DNA of 64,000 nt from Symbiodinium kawagutii (GCA_009767595.1 VSDK01007250.1:959-64958); one strand, 5' to 3'; positions 22,401 to 32,073 are shown, numbered from the stretch's first letter. Program-made: numbers and translations. Notes: generated by a model from the letters alone, not told the origin.

Positions 22401-23494
22401 TACTTCAGTGGCACCAGGAAGAACAGGCACTGCTGGCGTTTGTTGAAGGTCGTTGAAGGGCAACACTTTGTGAGCAGGAATCTTGCCCGTCAAATTGAAT
22501 GGTTTCAACTTCATCGGTGCTTCACCAGCAGTTGGCTTGCTTGCAGAAACGGAAGGAGATGCATTTGGGAACAATTCTTGCTCATCAACATAAAGACTTC
22601 CGCTGCAACTTGCCAAAATGGCCTCAGCATGCTGCAGTCTACCCTGATCTGCTGTAATCTTCTTTCCACCTGCAGTCATGAACCCGACATGGCCAACAGG
22701 ATCCACAGCCTCTTTGTCAGCAGATGGCTTGCTCACACAGACCGAAGGAGATGCATTTGGGAACAATTCTTGCTCATCAACATAAAGACTTCCGCTGCAA
22801 CTTGCCAAAATGGCCTCAGCATGCTGCAGTCTACCCTGATCTGCTGTAATCTTCTTTCCACCGGCAGTCATGAACCCGACATGGCCAACAGGATCCGCAG
22901 CCTCTTTGTCAGCAGTTGGCTTGCTCACACAGACCGAAGGAGATGCATTTGGGAACAATTCTTGCTCATAAAGACTTCCGCTGCAACTTGCCAAAATGGC
23001 CTCAGCATGCTGCAGTCTACCCTGATCTGCTGTAATCTTCTTTCCACCTGCAGTCATGAACCCGACATGGCCAACAGGATCCACAGCCTCTTTGTCAGCA
23101 GATGGCTTGCTCACACAGACCGAAGGAGATGCATTTGGGAATAATTCTTGCTCATCAACATAAAGACTTCCGCTGCAACTTGCCAAAATGGCCTCAGCAT
23201 GCTGTAGTCTACCCTGATCTGCTGTAATCTTCTTTCCACCGGCAGTCATGAACCCGACATGACCAACTACTTGTTTGCTTTTTTCCTCACAGACTGGCTC
23301 GCTTTGGCGGACAAAAGAGCCTTGCTGACCACCACACCTCTTCCAAGCAGCCTCCTGCAAGTCTTCCACCGAAACCTTCGACACTTGTGCAGATTCCTCG
23401 CTTACTTCGCACTGCACAGTGCTCTCCTTAGAGCTGGGAACATGGAACTCAATTTGGCGGCCTGGAACCCTATGAGTACCCCTTTGGCGATCAG
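13392..23494 (-). CDS. BRCA2: BRCA2-like recombination mediator, multi-exon gene model
   Basis: BRCA2 proteins load RAD51 on single-stranded DNA during homologous recombination in the nucleus. They bind RAD51 through BRC repeats and DNA through a helical domain and OB folds. On the minus strand one exon (about 22415-23494) carries four BRC-like repeats. Downstream exons at 18909-19057, 17985-18130, 17222-17244, 16327-16409, 15547-15627, 14397-14512, 13701-13775 and 13392-13488 have AG acceptors, GT donors and mutually compatible phases. Joined, they give ELKVECMSR-STFEKILLG at the helical-domain end, then SDGWYFMK-ATLDAEL and GRLRVGQLLGASAM, the BRCA2 OB1 signature. The exon or exons joining 22.4 kb to 19.06 kb, and all exons upstream of 23.5 kb, are uncertain. 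OB2, tower and OB3 were not recognised, so the protein may be short or the 3' end wrong. Confidence 0.6.
13701..13775 (-). CDS. BRCA2-like gene, exon
   Basis: One phase base, then YLHVCGAKATAVEASDPLKL and DANA, then two phase bases before a GTGCCC donor. The length (75 bases) fits the phase of 14397-14512 exactly. The Cys-Gly-Ala strand looks OB-fold-like, but that is only an impression. Confidence 0.4.
14397..14512 (-). CDS. BRCA2-like gene, exon after OB1 core
   Basis: Starts in phase 0 after GGTGCTCAG: PLGEVSTMPTAGEEF, then CTLFLLRMMNRIDKVGRDAR, and ends with two phase bases before GTTGAG. The hydrophobic strand followed by Asn and an Ala-Arg pair sits where BRCA2 OB1 has its last strand. 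Splice sites on both sides are good. Confidence 0.45.
14565..14665. repeat. MITE-like element, family B
   Basis: About 100 bp with imperfect inverted ends. The left end reads GGTTGGTGGTTTGAACCCCT and the right end GTTTGAAACCATCAACCAG, with CAACCAACCATTTGTTAATC inside. About ten related copies lie in the window. It falls in a BRCA2-like intron. Confidence 0.7.
14872..14970. repeat. MITE-like element, family B, diverged
   Basis: Same layout as 14565-14665 (GGTTCGTGGTTTCAAACCCT ... AATCCACCAGCCAG) but more diverged. It lies 200 bp away in the same intron. Confidence 0.55.
15370..15456. repeat. 27-bp-class tandem repeat, three copies
   Basis: The phrase CCACTCCAGTTTTGCTTGG recurs at about 15376, 15408 and 15437, with a partial copy near 15318. 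It creates open frames on both strands that should not be read as protein evidence. Confidence 0.75.
15547..15627 (-). CDS. BRCA2-like OB1 exon (A-x-L-D ... G-R-L-x-V-G-Q)
   Basis: Exactly 27 codons in phase 0/0: ATLDAELSNHLRHGRLRVGQ then LLGASAM. It is preceded by an AG acceptor (CTTGGAG) and followed by GTGGGT. In BRCA2 proteins the D-G-W-Y strand is followed by A-x-L-D-x-x-L, then G-R/K-L-x-V-G-Q and a Gly-Ala strand; this exon supplies all of these. It is the strongest link between this gene and BRCA2 besides the BRC repeats. Confidence 0.6.
16327..16409 (-). CDS. BRCA2-like OB1 exon (S-D-G-W-Y)
   Basis: Two phase bases, then VKKRRRGSGDVAEDALIEVS and DGWYFMK, then a GTGCCG donor after AAG. 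The acidic/hydrophobic strand ending in D-G-W-Y is the hallmark first strand of BRCA2 OB1. It joins 15547-15627 in phase 0, giving DGWYFMK-ATLDAEL. A basic patch (KKRRR) precedes it. The plus strand also has an open frame here with AG and GT bases; I prefer the minus strand because of the BRCA2 match. Confidence 0.6.
17222..17244 (-). CDS. BRCA2-like gene, 23-bp micro-exon
   Basis: One base, seven codons (TFEKILL), one base, between an acceptor ending ACTACAG and a GTGGAA donor. It completes the phase between 17985-18130 and 16327-16409. The resulting S-x-x-K-I-L pattern matches the end of the BRCA2 helical domain. Micro-exons are easy to over-call, so confidence is modest. Confidence 0.35.
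17985..18130 (-). CDS. BRCA2-like helical-domain exon
   Basis: Acceptor ATACTCAG; 48 codons plus two bases; donor CCAG-GTGTTT (an alternative donor GTAGAA lies after codon 43). It reads VSSQHWVAVKIPDGLQ at the start and PGIQELKVECMS at the end. The leading aromatic/hydrophobic helix and the L-x-x-L-K near the end fit the BRCA2 helical domain loosely. The splice context is among the best in the window. Confidence 0.5.
18772..18848. repeat. 24-bp tandem repeat
   Basis: ACCAGCTTATTAACGATCATTC recurs head to tail, with decayed copies on either side. Lies in an intron of the BRCA2-like gene. Confidence 0.75.
18909..19057 (-). CDS. BRCA2-like gene, exon before helical domain
   Basis: A strong acceptor (CAGTGTTTTCCAG), two phase bases, 49 codons and a GTGGGC donor in phase 0, matching the phase of 17985-18130. 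It reads FALHTERIPKVFPHAQKAES and later RFTKSVAAWRLPRN. Another frame is also open, so the frame was chosen by phase. The linker before the helical domain is poorly conserved in BRCA2 proteins. Confidence 0.4.
19124..19320. repeat. Compound microsatellite (GATA, AGTAG and GAGAT arrays)
   Basis: GATA-type repeats at 19124-19175, an AGAGT pentamer array at about 19187-19240, a TGAGA pentamer array at 19246-19270, then GATA-type repeats again. Purine-rich on the plus strand; intronic. Confidence 0.9.
20610..20726 (-). CDS. Candidate exon in the BRCA2-like gene region
   Basis: The minus frame after an acceptor ending GAGTCAG reads GMGSTSTIGRLLKRAQAELS and then a basic stretch. No canonical GT donor fits well; a GC donor after QAELS would fit the phase of 18909-19057. 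The opposite strand also has an acceptor, an open frame and a donor, so strand is uncertain. Confidence 0.25.
21178..21237 (-). CDS. Candidate 60-bp exon
   Basis: Excellent splice sites (GGTTTTGTTCAG acceptor, CCCAG-GTGTTT donor). Two frames are open: RWLRIQQAQLALLTTLRIP and EVASNPTSSACSSDHASNP. The first ends in the phase needed by 18909-19057. Function unknown. Confidence 0.3.
21670..21783 (-). CDS. Candidate 38-codon exon
   Basis: Phase 0/0 between GCAACGCCGCAG and GTCTGT. Starts KSRHNQAEPRGRSRPVKRWN and ends ILPDW; basic at first. It lies between the BRC-repeat exon and the DNA-binding exons on the same strand, in the region that is low in conservation in BRCA2 proteins. Confidence 0.3.
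22161..22263. repeat. MITE-like palindrome, family A
   Basis: About 100 bp whose ends are inverted copies: GGTGGTTTCTCAAAAATA on the left and CCCCTATTTTGAGAAAC on the right. The core reads TTATAACTATATACTGTCAA then TATTGGATGATTTGGGG. At least nine relatives occur in the window. Confidence 0.75.
22264..22360. repeat. AT microsatellite tract
   Basis: TATATA and ATAATATAGATG repeats directly 3' of the BRC-repeat exon on the minus strand. The long minus frame runs into it only as Tyr-Ile repeats, so the exon must end before it. Confidence 0.85.
22415..23494 (-). CDS. BRCA2: BRCA2-like exon with four BRC repeats
   Basis: BRC repeats bind RAD51; their core is F-x-T-A-S/G-G-K-K/x-I/V followed by a helix. 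The exon opens after a clear acceptor (TTTCACTTTCTGTAG) with ADRQRGTHRVPGRQ. After about 75 residues come four units of HVGFMTAGGKKITADQGRL followed by QHAEAILASCSGSLY and an acidic E-Q-E-L-F segment. The F-M-T-A motif and G-G-K-K-I match the BRC core position by position. A tail with KIPAHKVLPFNDLQQTP follows. The 3' limit is set at a GT after VLPG, ahead of the AT tract; the exact donor is inferred. Confidence 0.65.
22505..23268 (-). repeat. Array of four 192-bp (64-residue) BRC units
   Basis: Anchor GCAGTCATGAACCCGACATG occurs at 22672, 22864, 23050 and 23242 on the plus strand, giving spacings of 192, 186 and 192. The second unit in protein order lacks six bases (Val-Asp). The units are almost identical at the DNA level, including third positions, so the array is recently expanded or homogenised. 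Confidence 0.9.
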
Positions 23495-23888
23495 CTACAG
23501 AAAGTGAAATCACTAGGGCACAATTTGAGTAATAAATGTCAGCATAGAATGAATAGACCACTCCTTGACAGGAGTACTGTAGCCCCCAGAGTCATGTAAG
23601 TGGCAATCCCCCACTGATGCCTCTGACATGATAGTATCGTGGCTAAAGCATTAGCTACTAGTCAGGCATAGGTTTCTGGTACATCCACTCACTTTTGGAA
23701 AGCGCAAGAGCTGATCCATGGCCGAGTCCAAACTGACCTGGTGCTATTGACTGATCAACTGTGATTGCAAGCGGCATGTAACCATGGTTCTAAACCATAG
23801 CTTGTAGTTCCCTATAGGTATTTTTTGGAGAATGGTAGCTTGTAACCATATAAGGTATAGTTTATAATCACGGCTCTTTCCCAGTTAC

Positions 23889-23958
23889 TAGCTGGCGATG
23901 CACATCCAAGTAGGTTGACCGTCTGTCAAGCAGCGAATGGATTGACGACCACGCCATC
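23889..23958 (-). CDS. Candidate exon upstream of the BRC exon
   Basis: A very strong polypyrimidine acceptor (CTCCCTCCCCTTGCCTGTCC, then AG). One frame reads MAWSSIHSLLDRRSTYLDV to a GTAACT donor. A second frame (WRGRQSIRCLTD, ending at GTCAAC) would match the phase of the BRC exon. Which is used cannot be told here. Confidence 0.35.
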
Positions 23959-24027
23959 CTGGACAGGCAAGGGGAGGGAGCGAGACTCTGTCCATCAGTT
24001 GCGATGATAGGCGGCTGATCTACCTAA

Positions 24028-24265
24028 AGTGCGAGGAATTGACCGCAAGCTGTTCTTGATTGGGCTGAGAATCATTGGAAAAGTGGCGGCTGCAGTACTG
24101 TAAGATGGATTCTAAACTCGCAATCATCAAGTCCCATTCCATTGCTGGCTGGTCATATTCAAGTTTCACGCGCTTCGTTGGGGTACCCAGTTTTTGCACT
24201 GCAAAAGTGACCATAATATTGCTGCGCTGGCCTTGGGTGTATGGCTTCAGCATTTCGATGCTCAA
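24028..24265 (-). CDS. Candidate exon, unknown domain
   Basis: About 79 codons on the minus strand reading SIEMLKPYTQGQRSNIMVT at the start, KRVKLEYDQPAMEWDLMIAS in the middle and SILQYCSRHFSND near the end. It has good codon texture and ends at CTTTAG-GTAGAT. It is upstream of the BRC exon on the same strand and may be part of the same gene; no family recognised. Confidence 0.4.
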
Positions 24266-24680
24266 AGTTTACTAGCATTGATGAGTGGATGCCGTGGATG
24301 CCCAGCCCGGGAGTGTGCTGAAACAACCAACAGCATTGTCACTTTATAAAGATATGTGACCTCCCTGAACTAACTCCAGGTTTTTTGGCCATGAACCGTT
24401 GGAGCAGAAAGCTACCATGGGTGAGCTTCAGTCAGGTCTATCCCGGCCTCCGAGCTAGCCTTCTCTGTGTCCATCGTTGTGCTACTAGGCAACCCGGTGG
24501 CACATCTTGAGCCACGAGCAGCCAGACCGGTCACGAATCTTGGAGAAAAACTGGATCGAAGCAGCAATCAGTTGATTGCCTTCCTGGTGTTCGCAGATCA
24601 GCTTTATCAACTAAAGTATGGATACCTCTCGATCTACTCCATGTGGCGAGGTTCGCTTAGATGACCACTTTTGCACCTAC

Positions 24681-24872
24681 AAGGTCAGGACTTAGATGCT
24701 TGTTCCCACTGACTGAAGAACGTGAAGCGTTCAACACGAAATATGATACTTGCAGAACATCGGAGCTATCTACCCTTGTTTCCTCACCTTTGACATGCCC
24801 CTGTTGCTGATGTAGAAACACTTTTTCGTGGAAGGAACAGCACGGACAGCATTTTGTCAAAATTTCAAAATA
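24681..24872 (-). CDS. Candidate exon, unknown protein
   Basis: Minus frame EYFEILTKCCPCCSFHEKVF, then LHQQQGHVKGEETRVDSS, then LSPDL and a GTAGGT donor. Contains a C-C-P-C-C cluster. The 5' limit is not certain. Same strand as the BRCA2-like gene. Confidence 0.3.
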
Positions 24873-25554
24873 TTCCCTTCCCCCTTTTACTAAACCCTGC
24901 CCCCCCCCCCTCCCCAAATACTAAGCAACCCAAGGGGTTTCTTATATTAGGGGGAATTTAATATTAGTGGACCCTAATATTAAGTTTAGGACCCTAATGA
25001 TAAAAACCATTTTGGCGTTCAATATTTGCCTTATTAAATTCTTCATCAAAACTTATTGAATAATTGCAAAAACCAACTGCATGAAGGGGACCCTATTATT
25101 ATATATATGACTGTACAACAAAGTCGGCCGCTACGCTGCTGAAAGCCCTCGTAGATCCAATCGCACATCATCAACGGTAGCTAGCGACTGCTAATCGCTT
25201 ACCAAGCCGAACGACTTCATGGTTGGCCCATCACAAATGGTGCCAATCAGCTAGTCATAAGATTGACCTTTACTAGACATTAACCACATAATCTATTAAG
25301 AACCATGGTCAACCACCTGTAGTTGCACATAACTTTTAGTCATAACATTGCTTGCGTGTATTTTCCAACCTTCCTTGTTCACGCTAGTTGTGGTGGGTTT
25401 CTTGGCTCACAACATGGTGGACAAAACCAACAGTGGTTGGTTCAACCAGTGGCATGCGTTGGCCCTCAAATTTATCATCATTTTCATAGTTTATAACCCA
25501 TTTTGGAGGCTAAAACCTACCTTTTTTGCGGGTTGGGGGGCGCATGGATGCTTG

Positions 25555-25664
25555 TCACTGAGTGAGCACAGCCGCTAGCTTCACCAGCTTACATTTCCCG
25601 GACCCAACCTGTCCGCAGTCAGCACCTGTCGGTGAAGAGTGGACGCGGCGTTCAAAGGCAGGCA
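25555..25664 (-). CDS. Candidate exon, possible C-terminus
   Basis: Acceptor in a C-rich tract ending ACTAAG; two phase bases, then PAFERRVHSSPTGADCG and GKCKLVKLAAVLTQ to TGA. No family recognised. The surroundings (24.9-25.5 and 25.7-27.1 kb) show no other clear gene. Confidence 0.3.
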
Positions 25665-27129
25665 CTTAGTGGTTGGGTCAGGTAGCAGGAGAAGCATTTT
25701 GCAGCTAAACCATTACTCACTCACATTCTTCGAAAGGTCTGGCGTGTTGCATTCGGTTTTGGGTTGTAGGGTGTAGGGTCTCAGAGGTAGCAAGAAACAA
25801 AAGAGCAGCAAGAGGGGAGGCAAAGAATCCAGGCGAAACCAGAACAACAGGCATGCAGGCAGCAGGGAAAAAGGAGACAGCAAAGAAAATGGAAAGACGC
25901 TGTTATCTAGAAAAGTGGCCGCTCATTTTCCCTAAAACTATTTCGAAATGAAGAATGGAAAGGCAAACCAAAAAGCGAAACCCTTGAAACCCTTCATAGC
26001 CTTCATTTAGACCTGTACACTCCGAGTGTTTTTCTACACCAAAGAAGCTTCGCAGTTGACAATTATAGTCACAAACATGTAGCCCAAAGTTGCCTTGGAA
26101 AGACATTTCAAATATTTCGAACAAAGTAAAGTTGACCTGGCTTTGTCAACATGGCAAATTTCAAAACATTGACATAACTATAACTCGCCACTGATAAACC
26201 ACACCCGTCAGAAACCCATGGGTACCACTGATAACCCTGATAAACGCATGGGTTCAGAACTGGGAAACCATGCATTTTAGGGAGGCCTGGAGCACCCCAC
26301 CCCACAGACTCTCACCTCCTTGAGGAACTTGAAGCCTAACAGCCATAGCCAGCGGTGTTTCATGGTGGTTGTTGACGAATCATGGTATCGCATGGAGATT
26401 GTTGATGGTGTCGTTGGGATTGAATCGTAGTTCATAGAGCATGGAGCAAGTGTGAATTGGATCTGTGGAAACCATGTCCATTCGTGGTGCCACAAATTGA
26501 GGTACTATGAATCACCTAACACTTCGAAGTCCATATAAGCAACAAAAACCCCGGTGTTGCTCAATGTGGCATCGTCCATCCAAAACACCTTCATCTACAC
26601 GCAAATGAACACCAAAATGACATGTCGTGTGTGTGTGTGTGTCATCTGCAGTCCCAACAATTGATGCAACATGTGACTGTCATTCAGGTCTTTTAGATGT
26701 AAAAAAACCTGAATGTCAACATCTTTTCCTCTGGCTGTTCACATCATCCACTGCTTTGACCAAACTGATGGGCCTGCTGTTGGCTCACTGGGAAGTGCAG
26801 CTGGATCAGAACCACGGTTACAAACCCTAGGCCCGGTAGGTTATCATCCAAGTAGTGCCAATTTGTTGGTTCGTTCATAATATTGACACACAACCAGACT
26901 CGTCATCTGCGACTTGCCAAGTCGCAAAATGAGTTGTACTCCTCACAATGACAATCGCCAGCTCAACTAACCGGTACCGGCAATGTTAGGCAGGTAATCA
27001 CCTGCAATATGTGACTACCAGCTGCGACTCAAACATACACATATATAAATGTAATAGATATATCCAGACATTGCCACAGTTCGTTGTGAATAGGAGAACC
27101 CTCCGTTCCGCCAATCAAGAGCCACGTAC
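25665..27129. other. Spacer or intron, no clear gene
   Basis: Short frames only. A GT run lies at 26629-26641. I see no domain and no strong exon. Confidence 0.35.
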
Positions 27130-27248
27130 TATAGCAGAACTGCCAGATCGTTCGGAACGAGCCCTATGTCCAAGTTCTTCTCCAAGGGACTTTCTCGCTC
27201 AATTCCCAAGATCTTTATCAGCTCCTGATGGTCATTCGTCAGCAACCT
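27130..27248 (-). CDS. Candidate internal exon
   Basis: Reads RLLTNDHQELIKILGIERES and PLEKNLDIGLVPNDLAVLL, ending two bases into a codon at a GTACGT donor, just before an in-frame stop. The amphipathic, acidic composition is convincing for coding. The plus strand is open too (FVVNRRTLRSANQ) but reads less like a folded protein. Family unknown. Confidence 0.4.
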
Positions 27249-27527
27249 CTCAGCACCAGGGCTTTCTATGAAGGTACCCAGGTACCCACAATCTCCCAGC
27301 ACCAGGGACTACCAGGGACTACCAGGGAGTACTATAGGGAAAGTATATTTTGGAGTTGCCAGACATAAACTCTCCATGAGAAAACCACAAGATCTTGACA
27401 GTTCAAGGAATGGAAAACTCGACGCCACCATGGCTGCTGTGCTGAAACAACTCAGGATGTGGACAAAGCTAACGCCGTCCTGGGTATTTCATCAGTCGAT
27501 AATTCTGGAAAGCAACAACTTCAGAAG

Positions 27528-27680
27528 TTACCCTGCATTGCTATTTCCAGGACAACAGTGATGCAAGTTCTTCTCCGACACAAAAAAACACTGGATGTTT
27601 GGCAAAGCCTTCAATTCAACACAGTCAAGACCCCATGCCCTCGGGCTCCAGTTAGCAGCAGCTCTTTCCCGCCCCCCCAA
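27528..27680 (-). CDS. Candidate terminal exon
   Basis: Fifty codons and TAA in phase 0 after an acceptor ending GTACCAAG: GGRERAAANWSPRAWGLDCV then ELKALPNIQ and a Cys/His-rich end (LHHCCPGN). It may stop earlier at an internal donor. Unknown protein. Confidence 0.35.
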   Translation of the reverse strand: MGGRERAAANWSPRAWGLDCVELKALPNIQCFFVSEKNLHHCCPGNSNAG

Positions 27681-28290
27681 CTTGGTACAGGAAATGAGAA
27701 TTGGTCGAACACAAACAGCTTGAGGTGTTGGCCGAGAAGTTTCCTGCTGACTCTACTGTTGACTCATGCTGACCAAGCCATCAACCAAGCCATCAATCAA
27801 GCCATCAATCAAGCAATCAACCAAGCCATCCACCAACCAATGATTCTACCAATCCAACCGACCAGTCCTTAATGATTAACAACGCCAAGCTCTACTGATC
27901 AGCCTCTCCGGCACTAGTCCTTGGGAGAAACTTCACCTTTCTCCTTCAGACCTGGACGGGTGTCGCAGGGCGAACCCCGTGATCCAACCGCAACTTGTCC
28001 ATCCCCCCGAAAATTGATCTATGACATGTTTGTTAATGAATGGTAATGATGAGTGGTAGATCTACTAATAGCAACGGTAGTAATCGTAGTAATAATAGTA
28101 GTTATAGTGATTAGTAATAATGTACCGCACATTTGGCACTTGTGACGTTGATTTGTATTGCAAAATATTGATATAGACAAAAAATCAATGGATCTTATGC
28201 ATTGGTATACAATATGGATCCCAATATATCCAAATCTTGTCCATATCATATGGATCCCAGTATGGATTGAATGGTAGGATCCTATGACAT

Positions 28291-28432
28291 TCAATACGCC
28301 CATACTCCTCCCGGGTCCTCGGAGGGGTCGAATGTTGCCCTTTGGGACTCCATGGGGACATCATCAACTTGGGAGGTGCCCCGAATCGCGAAAAACCCCG
28401 GCGTGGTTGAAGCCTTCAGGGTCGGGATTGAT
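28291..28432 (-). CDS. Candidate terminal exon
   Basis: After the acceptor GTGAGCAG and one phase base: SIPTLKASTTPGFFAIRGTS, QVDDVPMESQRATFDPSEDP, GGVWAY and TGA. A second frame is open for 22 codons. Good coding texture; unknown family. It lies 137 bp downstream of 28570-28685, but the phases do not match with the simplest donor. Confidence 0.4.
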
Positions 28433-28569
28433 CTGCTCACAGTCGTTGTAGACTCTTCTTGAGTTGGCTATGGGTCAATATTTACCAACCAACAATGGGG
28501 GATAACGACCACCAACAATAAGGGTGACAATGATTAATGATAAGGGAACCAGGGGTACAGGATTTTCAC

Positions 28570-28685
28570 CCACAGCCAGTTGAATTCTTGCATCAACGGA
28601 GTAGGTTTCCAGTAGAGATCTCCGAACATCTCGGATGATTCGCGTCAAAGTTCCTATGGCTGTGGCTTGAGCAGCACCTGCACGG
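28570..28685 (-). CDS. Candidate internal or first exon
   Basis: The frame RAGAAQATAIGTLTRIIRDV and RRSLLETYSVDARIQLAV ends at a GTGAAA donor. It can start at an AG (GATGTTCAG) or at the ATG just upstream (MFSRAGAAQ). Predicted helical. Unknown protein. Confidence 0.4.
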
Positions 28686-28769
28686 CTGAACATCCCATTG
28701 TTTTGTTGAGATGTTCACCTAGCCATTGATGGATACAACCCATAAGCCATAGCCATATGGTAAATTTCC

Positions 28770-28876
28770 ATACGGGTGTTTCTCAAAATAGGGAGCCCAA
28801 AAAATGGCTGGTTTATTACTATAAGTGGTTAATAGTGGATGATTTGGGGGTCCCCTATTTTGAGAAACCACCATAT
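28770..28876. repeat. MITE-like palindrome, family A
   Basis: Ends GGGTGTTTCTCAAAATAGGG and CCCCTATTTTGAGAAACCAC with ATA(T) flanks. The best-preserved full copy with 53228-53335. A half copy lies at 29579-29614. Confidence 0.8.
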
Positions 28877-29432
28877 ATTTCCTATCAACCAGTAAAGATT
28901 ATTTACCATCAATCATTGTGAGCCACTAGCCACAATCAACCAATTGGCTCTGTGATTAAGCCTCTGTGATTAAGCACCAACTAACCACTCTCATGTGGCT
29001 GTGGGTCAGTTCACCCTGAGTCCCCCTGCTTCCCCTATCATTAAACCATCTCATCCCCCATTATTGGGTGCTTAACTGCTTGACCCATAGCCATGTCTCA
29101 GTGACCCATGGCTAACCATCACCTTCACCTGGGACGCTGGCGCCCCGACACGTCACAGCACGTCTTTGAAGCTCAAGGACATGATCCCCTGAGAGCCTGC
29201 ATCAACGATGGAAGAGGCAAGATTCCTCAATGAAAGTATGGTTACCCATGATTAACTAGTGATTGAGAGTTGTTAATAATGGTTATTACTAGCGAATAAT
29301 CGTTGATGATCATTACTGGTTGGTATTGATTAAGCCAGATGGTTCATCGGTTGACTAATGATGTATTAATTATGCTGGTTGGTGGTTTATTTTTTTCCAT
29401 TGCTTGCCATTGGAGGGCTTTGCCCGCTGGGA

Positions 29433-29524
29433 TGGTTGGCAGTTTAAACCCCTATGAAAAAGATTGTCAACCAATCAACCATCTCGTAATACTAGGGAAA
29501 ATAAAAGATGTTTGAAACCACCAC
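29433..29524. repeat. MITE-like element, family B
   Basis: TGGTTGGCAGTTTAAACCCC ... GATGTTTGAAACCACCACC, with CAACCAATCAACCATC inside. Confidence 0.6.
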
Positions 29525-30093
29525 CATGTATGTATATAATCATCCATTCTGAATCATGTTTAGTAATGAAGCATTCATTTTCGGGGTCCCCTATTTTGAG
29601 AAACCACCATATATTGTTGGTATAATCAATCATCTAATTACACAAGTACAGGTATCTAAACGTATTATTTGTAAAATATATGAACGTACTATGAAACTAT
29701 ATCATCGATTGATACATGAATAATGTATGTATTGGATCTATACGTATGCGCATGTAACTACGTGATCTTCTGTGTGTATGGGCATATATAGAGTAGGCAC
29801 TACCGAGCGACCGCCCACCAAAACCAAGAGTGACTGCGTAGAACCAGCATTTGGAGAGCCAAAGCTTCGAAATGAAGCGACAGAAATGACACGAAAGAGC
29901 AAATTGGTTTTGATGTTCATGTTTTGTTCACATATATCTAGCATTCTCTAGCAATTCTTACCAAATTTGGCTTAACACACCCAAAAACTACATTGGCTTT
30001 GACAAGTGATTGAAACTGATAAAACAATATAAAAACGATCCAAATTAACTTCAAACCTAATGAAACCATCCAATAACCAATAGTAGGCGTGTT

Positions 30094-30202
30094 TCAAACA
30101 TCAACAAATAATGAGTTTGTCGCAACATGCTCCCCCATCTTGATACGTCTTTGCTTTCGAACCTCCGCCCCACCCTGCCCCGGCCTTGAATCAGGAGCGG
30201 GC
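30094..30202 (-). CDS. Candidate terminal exon
   Basis: Acceptor GCTCTCTCCTCAG, one phase base, PAPDSRPGQGGAEVRKQRRI, KMGEHVATNSLFVDV and TGA. Basic middle. Unknown protein. The preceding 1.4 kb (28.7-30.1 kb) holds MITE copies and no other clear exon. Confidence 0.35.
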
Positions 30203-31231
30203 CTGAGGAGAGAGCACCAAAGTAGAGGGAAACGATCCACCACTTTCAGTGCATATAATGTATTGTCAGCTACGCAGCGTACTCTTTAATGTTGACCCCC
30301 AAAAGCCTTGGTCTCCCATTGAAATGGTACCCCTCCAATTAATCAACCCCTCCATTGAGTCTGGGGGTAACATTAATTACATACATTCTACTTGGAGGGG
30401 ATAGAGATCCACCGAGGAATATTCATGGGACTTGAAGTGGAACGAGCATCAGGGGCCAAGCTGAACGTTCTGTGTATTCAAGCAACGAACAAAACACGGA
30501 AGGCTCTTTCGCAGCGACAAGTTCTCCACACAGCGAAGGCTACCCTCATGCTGACGAGTCGCAACGAGATGGAACAAGCACACTCTACTGTGATAATGCC
30601 TTTGGCCAATGAGCTAATGATCCAGGATTGTTGAACCAGTCATTTGGTTGCTCATGATCCACGGTGACGTATTGGTTCTGAAACCATCAACGAACCTCAC
30701 ATGATTGATACACTGTTGGAACTGGTCACTTCGAATGAATGCCAAGGAAGTGGAAGTGCAGGGTAACTCGTGTCATCTGGGCAACACAATTTCTGCATCC
30801 ATCACCACCTCCCGTAGTTGGTCAAGAAAACCACAGTTGCAAGCCTTGAAGCAAGCTTCATCTTATCACCATCTCAGTTTGTACCTGGACATCTAGAGAC
30901 ATTCAGAATATACATTGGAACGGTTCACCGCTTGGTGGGATAAAGCATATGGAGGATGATTCGTTGCATAAGACGTAGTGTGCTATCTCAGCAGCCAAAC
31001 AACAGGTGGAAACGTGCCAGCAAGCAAGTAGTAGCAGTTTCGGGGCCACGCAATCTCAGTACAACCGTGCAAACTGGGCTGCCAGCCCACCCTGTTGATG
31101 AATAGATCATCTCGGAATGGGTCAATCCTGCAAAGTAATAAATAGTAACCCTCAAGCAGAATCAACCGGCATTTGATCCAGCAAATTCCCATCTATTCAG
31201 AGCCCCTTATTACTCAGAATGAGTCATACAC

Positions 31232-31360
31232 TTATTTTTTGGGGGATGGCTTCCAGCGAGTCATCATCAACCAGCATTGTTGCCGCCCTGTCACATGTCT
31301 GTCAGCTTCAGGCTTGTCGACGCTTCCTGGCGGCGATGATTGCGAGCGACCCCCAGCCAG
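31232..31360 (-). CDS. Candidate exon, Ser/Pro-rich then basic
   Basis: Phase 0 after GGTCTGCAG: LAGGRSQSSPPGSVDKPEAD then RHVTGRQQCWLMMTRWKPS and TAA. Phase-compatible with 32074-32176 if that exon ends at its GTCAGA donor. The plus strand also has acceptor and donor bases with an open frame (SIVAALSHVCQLQACRRFL), so strand is not certain. Confidence 0.3.
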   Translation of the reverse strand: MAGGRSQSSPPGSVDKPEADRHVTGRQQCWLMMTRWKPSPKK

Positions 31361-32073
31361 CTGCAGACCAATGGTATCAGGTCAGGTCGTTGACCACTCC
31401 TGATGATGTGGGTTATATTTGGCAGTACCCATCAGTGCCATCTACCAAACCATCACCAACCATCTACCAGTTGGTCACAGAACTCCTGGTAGCAGCTCCC
31501 TCACCACCAGCCAGCACCTAACAACGGAGCACCACATGGGCAATCCGACACAACCCAGGCTTTCAACTCCACTGTTTTCTCACGCCACCGCACACGTGAC
31601 GTCATCGTGAAGTGATACCTGTGCAGACTGATCAGATCGGATCAGGACCCAATTGAATGCCTGCATTTCACATACAAGTGGTGAATAGTTGAATAGTGGT
31701 TTATGAGCTGGTGAATGGTTTGATAATAGGAGTGAGTGGCCAAGACTAGGCAATATACAGACTAGATGGGCACGGGTCAATCTGCACCATCCACAAAATG
31801 GGTACAGTAGGTGAACATCTCAACAAAGACTCCTTCTGCCATTTATGGCTTGTGATCAGCTGGGCTACAGGGTATTGACCCACAACCACATCATCCCATG
31901 AAAAACGGAGGAACACAAACGATGGGTCAGTCACGCACATCGACAACACATTTTTGGGTTGGGACCTGTGTGTTATCTTTGTCTATCTTGCTATCATTGA
32001 GGCTTGCTATGCTCTCCTTAAATCGCCGGCTGTATTGGCTGTCCTCGGACTTGGTTGCCGATCCAATGTAGTC

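Noticed and set aside
22365..23144. A 259-residue plus-strand open frame over the BRC array
   Set aside because: It is the antisense of the BRC repeats; the minus frame has the BRC motifs and a clean splice acceptor.
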